Notes under the pieces: generated by a model
What the model saw: only the letters and a program-made list of their open reading frames with translations
What the model was told of the DNA's origin: nothing
Databases searched by the model: none
In this document: positions 13,560 through 18,059 of the stretch, piece after piece
Numbering within the stretch: the first letter of the stretch is position 1
Layout of the letters: the number at the start of each line of letters is the position of its first letter
Program-made: the position numbers and the translations under genes
Assembly: GCA_016873575.1 (NCBI GenBank)
Contig: VGWY01000024.1
Span: 1-18,059, forward strand
Source: Nitrospira sp.
GTDB lineage: Bacteria > Nitrospirota > Thermodesulfovibrionia > Thermodesulfovibrionales > SM23-35
Length of the DNA: 18,059 nt
Reading direction: 5' to 3'

Positions 13560-14348
13560 ATGATTGGTTTTATCGGTGGCGGGAATATGGCAGAGGCGAT
13601 CATAAAAGGCATATATGGCAAACATGCAAAAGATATCATAGTCTCAGAGCCGAGAGACGAAAGACGATCATATCTTGAAAATATGTATCATGTAAAAACG
13701 ACGTCTGATAATAAAGCGGTTATAAAAAATTGTAACATTATCATCCTTGCTGTTAAGCCACAGGATATGGATAGTGTCACTGCTGAATTTGCTGATCTCA
13801 TCTCAAACGATACGATCGTAGTTTCCATTGCTGCAGGTATAACACTCGCATATCTCTCATCAAGGCTCAAGACTTCAAAGATAATCCGTGTCATGCCCAA
13901 CACCCCTGCACTGGTTCAGGAGGGCATGTCAGTTCTGTCAATGTGTGAATGCATTCATGATAAAGAGATGGGATTGATAAGAGACATCTTCATGTCTATA
14001 GGGAAAGTGATGATGTTACCGGAAAAATATATGGATGCGGTAACTGCCCTTTCTGGAAGTGGTCCTGCATTTTTTGCCTATTTTGTTGAGGCACTGATTG
14101 AAGGGGGAATAAAAATGGGACTCGGCAAGGAGGATGCTACCACGCTTGCAGTACAGACATTGCTTGGTACCGCTAAATTGCTTGATACTGGTATGACTCC
14201 ACAAAAACTCAGGGAGATGGTCACGTCACCGAAGGGGACAACTGCAGAAGGGCTGAAAGTATTCTATGAAAAAGGGTTGAAGGAAACTGTTGTTTCTGCA
14301 ATTGAGGCAGCAACGAACAGGGCTAAAGAATTGGGGAGAGTATCATAA
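13560..14348 (+). CDS. proC: Pyrroline-5-carboxylate reductase
   Basis: Last step of proline synthesis: reduces 1-pyrroline-5-carboxylate to L-proline with NAD(P)H in the cytosol. At 262 residues it is the usual length. The N-terminal Rossmann fold opens with GFIGGGNMAEAI (GxGxxA). Family segments ILAVKPQD, RVMPNTPALVQEGMS, the dimer/active-site helix ALSGSGPAFFAYFVEALIEG and MVTSPKGTTAEGLKVF are all present. AAAGGAGG (13549-13556) precedes the ATG by three bases. yggT begins one base after its stop. This is the first housekeeping gene downstream of the restriction-modification island and may be read from it or from a promoter not clear to me. Confidence 0.95.
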   Translation: MIGFIGGGNMAEAIIKGIYGKHAKDIIVSEPRDERRSYLENMYHVKTTSDNKAVIKNCNIIILAVKPQDMDSVTAEFADLISNDTIVVSIAAGITLAYLSSRLKTSKIIRVMPNTPALVQEGMSVLSMCECIHDKEMGLIRDIFMSIGKVMMLPEKYMDAVTALSGSGPAFFAYFVEALIEGGIKMGLGKEDATTLAVQTLLGTAKLLDTGMTPQKLREMVTSPKGTTAEGLKVFYEKGLKETVVSAIEAATNRAKELGRVS

Positions 14349-14660
14349 ATGTTTATATTTGCGAATTTATTACTTGCAATAGCGAAAATACTCAGTTTGT
14401 TACTCAGTGGCTATATGTGGATTATCATTATTACAGCACTCATGAGCTGGGTTAATCCTGATCCATATAATCCCATAGTGAGATTTCTGCACGCTGTTAC
14501 TGAACCAGTATTGAGGCCAATCAGAAGGCGTATTGGGTACGGGTTAGGTATAGATATATCACCTATGGTTGTAATCCTCGTTATATTATTTGTAAAGTAT
14601 TTTCTGATAGAATCTTTGATAGAATTTGCTTATAAATTAAAAGGGGGTAGCCTTATATGA
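14349..14660 (+). CDS. yggT: YggT family membrane protein
   Basis: A 103-residue inner-membrane protein of the YggT/YlmG family with two hydrophobic regions, about 4-35 (ILSLLLSGYMWIIIITALMS) and about 70-90 (ISPMVVILVILFVKYFLIES). Between them is the conserved SWVNPDPYNPIVRFLHAVTE followed by PVLRPIRRRIG, diagnostic of the family. Family members have been linked to osmotic tolerance, membrane or nucleoid organisation and cell division, without a defined activity. It abuts proC, and its TGA overlaps the next ATG (ATGA). The proC-yggT-divIVA order is a commonly seen cluster. Confidence 0.93.
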   Translation: MFIFANLLLAIAKILSLLLSGYMWIIIITALMSWVNPDPYNPIVRFLHAVTEPVLRPIRRRIGYGLGIDISPMVVILVILFVKYFLIESLIEFAYKLKGGSLI

Positions 14661-15148
14661 GAATAACACCGCTTGATATCCAGCAGAAACAATTCCCCAT
14701 GAAGATAAGGGGATTTGATGTTGAAGAGGTATATGCATTTTTAGAGGTGATACGGGAAGAGATGGAGGAGCTCCTCAGAGAGAATGCAACACTGAAAGAG
14801 AACATACAGAAGGCTGAGAACCAGATTAAAGAATACAAGGATATGGAAACAACATTGAGAGAGACCCTTATGACCGCCCAGCAGATGGTAGAGGATTATA
14901 AGACAAATGCACGAAAAGAGGCAGAACTTATCGTGAAAGAGGCAGATCTCAGGGCAGATGCGATCCTGAAGGATGCACAGGAAAAAGTTATCAAGATCCA
15001 TGAGGACATTGTTGACCTGAAAGGAATACGGCGCCATTTTAAAGAGGAGCTGAAGAGATTAATTGAAGGTCATTTGAAGATGATTGAGTTTGATAAAGAG
15101 AGAGAAGAAGAAGGAACCACCATGAAGGGGAATGAAGAAGTATCGTAA
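14657..15148 (+). CDS. divIVA: DivIVA-domain protein
   Basis: A 163-residue coiled-coil protein. The N-terminal DivIVA domain is RITPLDIQQKQFPMKIRGFD followed by VEEVYAFLEVI, where FDVEEVYAFL corresponds to the conserved membrane-binding/dimer segment. Two long charged coiled coils follow (about 35-80 and 85-150), then a short acidic tail. DivIVA proteins sense membrane curvature and scaffold septal or polar proteins; in non-Firmicutes members the partners are largely unknown. It is joined by overlaps to yggT (ATGA) and to hisS (TAATG), so the four genes are probably co-transcribed. Confidence 0.92.
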   Translation: MRITPLDIQQKQFPMKIRGFDVEEVYAFLEVIREEMEELLRENATLKENIQKAENQIKEYKDMETTLRETLMTAQQMVEDYKTNARKEAELIVKEADLRADAILKDAQEKVIKIHEDIVDLKGIRRHFKEELKRLIEGHLKMIEFDKEREEEGTTMKGNEEVS

Positions 15149-16404
15149 TGGGTTCTGCAGAACGTTACAATGCCCTGAAAGGCATCCAGGATATCTTCCC
15201 ACCTGATATATACATCTGGCAGAAGATTGAAAAAATTGCAGCGGATGTATTTTCTGTCTATGGTTTCCAGGAATTAAGAGCACCAATAATCGAATTGACT
15301 GATATATTCATACGAAGCATTGGTGAAACGTCCGACATCGTCGAAAAAGAGATGTATACATTCTCTGATAAGGCAGGCAGAAGTATCACCCTGAGGCCAG
15401 AAGGGACTGCCCCTGTTGTGAGATGTTATGTACAGAATCACCTGTATAATCTTCCATTCCCACAGAAATTTTTCTATTCAGGACCAATGTTCAGATATGA
15501 GAGGCCACAGAAAGGCAGGTTCAGGCAATTCTATCAGATAGGGGTTGAGGCGTTTGGAGTAGCTGATCCAACGATAGATGCGGAGATACTCTCTATGCTG
15601 CGGCTTTTTCTTGACACCATTGGCCTCAAGGAGCTTTCCTTTGAGGTAAATTCTATTGGTTGTGAGCAATGCAGGCCAGGGTATAGAAAAGCACTCTATG
15701 ATTTCTTTTCAAACAAATTTGATAATCTCTGTCCTGACTGTAAAAGGAGATTCGGAGTGAATCCATTAAGGATATTAGACTGTAAGGTGGATTCCTGCAT
15801 AGAGTTAAGAAAAGGGACACCAAGGGTTACAGATTTTCTCTGCAATGAATGCAAAGAACACTTTCATACGCTCCTTTTCCTCTTACAAACACTGAATATT
15901 CCATATGTGATAAATCCTGACATGGTAAGGGGCCTTGATTACTATACGAGGACTACATTTGAGGTTACCACTGAACATCTTGGCGCTCAGAATGCAGTTG
16001 CTGCCGGCGGAAGGTATGACAGACTTGTTGAAGAGTTTGGTGGGCCTCCGACACCTGCAATTGGCTTTGCAATAGGTATGGAAAGGATTGCAACACTCTT
16101 GAAATCGTCACAGAAACAGGAGGTTCCTGCACCAAAGGTTTTTATCGCAACAATCGGAGCACCTGCAGAGAAAGAAGGTCTTGTCATTGCAGATAAACTG
16201 AGGGGGCAGGGGATTTGGGTTGAACTTGGATACGCAGATAAATCGCTAAAGAGCCAATTGAGGAGGGCAGATAGGTTGAATGCAGATTATGTCTTTATCA
16301 TCGGTGACAATGAAATTAATTCTGGAATTGCAAAATGGAAAAGGCTTTCCAATGGAAGTCAGGGCGAGATATCAATGCTCGAGATCTTTGATTTTTTAAA
16401 ATGA
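15148..16404 (+). CDS. hisS: Histidyl-tRNA synthetase
   Basis: Class II aminoacyl-tRNA synthetase that charges tRNA-His with histidine. At 418 residues it is typical. The core shows TLRPEGTAPVVR, motif 2 RYERPQKGRFRQFYQIGVEA, the His-specific GLDYYTRTTFEV and GGRYDRL, and motif 3 IGFAIGMERIA. The C-terminal anticodon-binding domain starts at about residue 330 (VFIATIGAPAEKEG). The insertion domain has several Cys pairs (CEQC, CPDC, CNEC), as in many bacterial HisRS. The TAATG overlap ties it to divIVA. Its TGA stop lies within the left arm of the palindromic repeat that follows (ATGAGATTGC at 16401-16410). Confidence 0.97.
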   Translation: MGSAERYNALKGIQDIFPPDIYIWQKIEKIAADVFSVYGFQELRAPIIELTDIFIRSIGETSDIVEKEMYTFSDKAGRSITLRPEGTAPVVRCYVQNHLYNLPFPQKFFYSGPMFRYERPQKGRFRQFYQIGVEAFGVADPTIDAEILSMLRLFLDTIGLKELSFEVNSIGCEQCRPGYRKALYDFFSNKFDNLCPDCKRRFGVNPLRILDCKVDSCIELRKGTPRVTDFLCNECKEHFHTLLFLLQTLNIPYVINPDMVRGLDYYTRTTFEVTTEHLGAQNAVAAGGRYDRLVEEFGGPPTPAIGFAIGMERIATLLKSSQKQEVPAPKVFIATIGAPAEKEGLVIADKLRGQGIWVELGYADKSLKSQLRRADRLNADYVFIIGDNEINSGIAKWKRLSNGSQGEISMLEIFDFLK

Positions 16405-16535
16405 GATTGCCACGTCGTCCGCCTTAGGCGGACTCCTCGCAATGACAGTTTGATAATCCCCCTTAACCCCCCTTTAGTAAAGGGGGGATGGGGGGATTTG
16501 TCATTGCGAGGTCGCATCGACTGAAGCAATCTCAT
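16401..16535. repeat. Nested palindromic repeat element downstream of hisS
   Basis: Outer arms ATGAGATTGC (16401-16410) / GCAATCTCAT (16526-16535) match perfectly. Next, CCTCGCAATGACA (16435-16447) / TGTCATTGCGAGG (16499-16511). Inside, AATCCCCC (16455-16462) / GGGGGATT (16491-16498) and CCCCCCTTT (16467-16475) / AAAGGGGGG (16479-16487). The left outer piece also contains GTCCGCC-TTA-GGCGGAC (16417-16433). It looks like two inverted copies of a short dispersed repeat (GAGATTGC to CCTCGCAATGACA) around a second, G/C-run repeat. It occupies most of the 176-base gap, overlaps the hisS stop and could act as a bidirectional transcription barrier. Confidence 0.8.
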
Positions 16536-16568
16536 ATTCTGGACGCTAATATGTTATCATAAATATTT

Positions 16569-16575
16569 AGGAGGT
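16569..16575 (+). promoter_or_regulatory. Shine-Dalgarno that fixes the TTG start of the receiver gene
   Basis: AGGAGGT lies five bases ahead of the TTG at 16581. The nearer ATG at 16576 runs into a stop after one further codon (ATG TAT TGA), so TTG is the start that gives the complete receiver domain. Confidence 0.75.
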
Positions 16576-16580
16576 ATGTA

Positions 16581-16949
16581 TTGAAAAGGGTAGTAGTAAT
16601 AGACGATGAGCCTTTCATCCTCATGATGATAGAGGATAAACTGAAAAATGCAGGGATTCAAGTTACTACCATACGAGACAGTAAGCAAGCAATGGGTGCC
16701 ATAAAGAAGGAACGGCCTGATCTCGTTATCACAGACTGGATGATGCCCGACCTCAGCGGGATAGAACTCTGCAGGATGCTCAAATCAGACCCTGATGTAA
16801 AGGATATCCCTGTATTCATGCTTACTGCTATGGGTCAAAACCCCGAAGAACAGCTTGGAACTCAGAGCGGTGTGGAGAAATATCTCACAAAACCATTCAG
16901 CCCCAACCTGCTCCTGAAAATGGTATTAGACGTAATTGGAAAGGTCTAA
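16581..16949 (+). CDS. Stand-alone response-regulator receiver (CheY-like)
   Basis: A 122-residue receiver domain with no output domain of its own. The acidic pair D8/D9 (VVVIDDEP), phosphoacceptor D52 (LVITDWMMPDLSG), switch T82 (FMLTAMG) and K104 (YLTKPFSP) are all present, so it should accept phosphate from a histidine kinase not seen in this window. It starts with TTG, fixed by AGGAGGT. The end overlaps the HD-GYP gene by 14 bases, so the two are coupled or are halves of one former protein; receiver-plus-HD-GYP fusions are very common. Confidence 0.92.
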   Translation: MKRVVVIDDEPFILMMIEDKLKNAGIQVTTIRDSKQAMGAIKKERPDLVITDWMMPDLSGIELCRMLKSDPDVKDIPVFMLTAMGQNPEEQLGTQSGVEKYLTKPFSPNLLLKMVLDVIGKV

Positions 16950-18036
16950 CCTCGAACAGGATTTAAACCTTACCATCCAAGAGCTCGCTTCTGTATATGA
17001 AGAGCTTTCGCTTTTGTACAGGCTTTCTGAAGTACTGTCCGGGCTTAGTATCGAAGGAATCTGCAAACGAATTATCGATGAAGCAATCAATACAATCGAG
17101 GTAAAGACTGCTGCTGTCCTTTTCCTGCATGACAATGGAGAAGAGCTCTACACAAAGAGCAGCAGAGGAAATTGGGACAGCAATCTCAGGTTCAAACAGG
17201 ATGACGGAGTGCTATGGAATTCTATAAAAACACAAAAGCCGTATGTATCCCATAACGTGAGTGAATCAAAACACGGGAACAGTCTTTCAAGTCTGAAATC
17301 GCTTCTGATATGTCCTATGATAGGGAAAAACAAGGTCCTCGGTGCTATTGTTGTTGGTGACAAGGTATCTTCAGAAAACTTTTATTCGAATGACATAAAG
17401 CTATTGGGTGCAATTGCCTTTCAGGCAGGTCTCTCAATAGAAAACGCTTACCTGTATCGGGAACTTGAAGAACTTCTCCTCGGTACCATCAGATCCCTTG
17501 TAAGGGCTCTGGAAGCAACATCGAAATGGAGTGCAGGCCATACTGAAAGGGTAACAAAATATGCAATGGACATTGGAAAAGAAATGGGTTTTGATGCAGA
17601 AACGATTGAGAAATTAAGGATGAGTTCCCTTTTGCATGACATAGGAAAGATAGGAACACCAAAGGAAATTCTTGACAAGGCAGGCAAACTCACAAAAGAA
17701 GAATATAAAGAGATAAGCAAACACCCTATTATGGGCGCTGAGATACTCAGGGATTTGAAACAATTTACCGAGATTGTCGAGGGTATCAAATATCATCATG
17801 AACACTGGGATGGCAGCGGACTTTTTGGTCTCAAAGGAGAACAGATACCGTTGCTTGCACGGGTACTGTCAGTAGCAGATGCCTTTGATGCAATGACATC
17901 TGACAGGCCATACAGGCCGAGAAAATCGAAAGAAGACACGATTCGGGAAATGATGGAATTTTCCGGTATTCAGTTTGACCCTCTGATTATTGAGGCATTC
18001 CTGAGATGGGTTGATACTTTTAACCTACTCTATTGA
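16936..18036 (+). CDS. GAF-HD-GYP protein (c-di-GMP phosphodiesterase-like)
   Basis: A 366-residue signalling protein: N-terminal coiled coil (about 4-35), GAF domain (about 36-172), then an HD-GYP domain (about 185-360) that in active members hydrolyses cyclic di-GMP. Metal ligands look intact: H234/D235 (LLHDIGKIG), H263 (KHP), H287/H288 (YHHEHWDGSG) and D315 (ADAFDAM). The GYP loop is altered: DGSGLFGLKGEQIP replaces the usual DGSGYPxGLxGxxIP, losing Tyr and Pro and one residue. The frame opens right after a TAA (16933-16935), so TTG 16936 is the earliest start; no Shine-Dalgarno is seen and coupling to the receiver gene is likely. It may act as the receiver's output. Nothing recognisable follows the stop in the last 23 bases. 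Confidence 0.9.
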   Translation: MERSNLEQDLNLTIQELASVYEELSLLYRLSEVLSGLSIEGICKRIIDEAINTIEVKTAAVLFLHDNGEELYTKSSRGNWDSNLRFKQDDGVLWNSIKTQKPYVSHNVSESKHGNSLSSLKSLLICPMIGKNKVLGAIVVGDKVSSENFYSNDIKLLGAIAFQAGLSIENAYLYRELEELLLGTIRSLVRALEATSKWSAGHTERVTKYAMDIGKEMGFDAETIEKLRMSSLLHDIGKIGTPKEILDKAGKLTKEEYKEISKHPIMGAEILRDLKQFTEIVEGIKYHHEHWDGSGLFGLKGEQIPLLARVLSVADAFDAMTSDRPYRPRKSKEDTIREMMEFSGIQFDPLIIEAFLRWVDTFNLLY

Positions 18037-18059
18037 GTTTCCGAATTCTGAGCTTAACT

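Noticed and set aside
16401..16535. CRISPR array or tRNA in the hisS downstream gap
   Set aside because: The repeats are inverted and nested rather than direct with unique spacers, and no cloverleaf or CCA end is present.

Overview
The window is a densely packed bacterial chromosome segment with every supported gene on the + strand. It contains ABC transporter genes, a radical SAM gene, a vapBC pair, the housekeeping set yggS / proC / yggT / divIVA / hisS, a response-regulator/HD-GYP pair, and a 7 kb restriction-modification island. The mix of genes, the moderate G+C and the intergenic inverted repeats (runs of CCCCTCCC / CCCCCCTTT and the arm CCTCGCAATGACA) suggest a Gram-negative-type anaerobe of the Nitrospirota or a related deep-branching group. 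That taxonomic guess is inference from memory and is weak.

Layout. 1-3026: a MacB/LolD-like ABC ATPase (5' end outside the window) and two FtsX-type permeases, the second preceded by a double-hairpin repeat. 3055-3207: an imperfect inverted-repeat element. 3230-4867: a B12-binding-type radical SAM protein. 4936-5609: a vapBC toxin-antitoxin pair with a good promoter. 5702-6403: yggS. 6404-13559: the restriction-modification island. 13560-16404: proC, yggT, divIVA and hisS, overlapping or abutting. 16401-16535: a nested palindromic repeat. 16581-18036: a receiver-domain protein and a GAF/HD-GYP protein that overlap.

The most interesting part is the island. It reads as one operon: mod (type III-like methyltransferase), a TIGR04255-like protein, an unrecognised 175-residue protein with a FDEEWWLD motif, a HEPN-like protein, res (type III helicase-nuclease), and a radical SAM protein of the spore photoproduct lyase (SplB) fold. 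Several junctions overlap by one base (TAATG or TAGTG), including res to the radical SAM gene, so the last gene is tied to the restriction subunit. The SPL-like protein keeps the CxxxCxxC cluster but has Asn where, by my recalled alignment, B. subtilis SPL has its hydrogen-donor Cys. It is therefore probably not a photoproduct lyase. The island lies between yggS and proC, genes that are commonly neighbours, so it looks like an insertion into a housekeeping operon.

How the genes work together: mod and res should make a modification/restriction pair. The three genes between them and the radical SAM gene after them are candidates for accessory defence, self-control or DNA-repair functions. None of that is demonstrated here.
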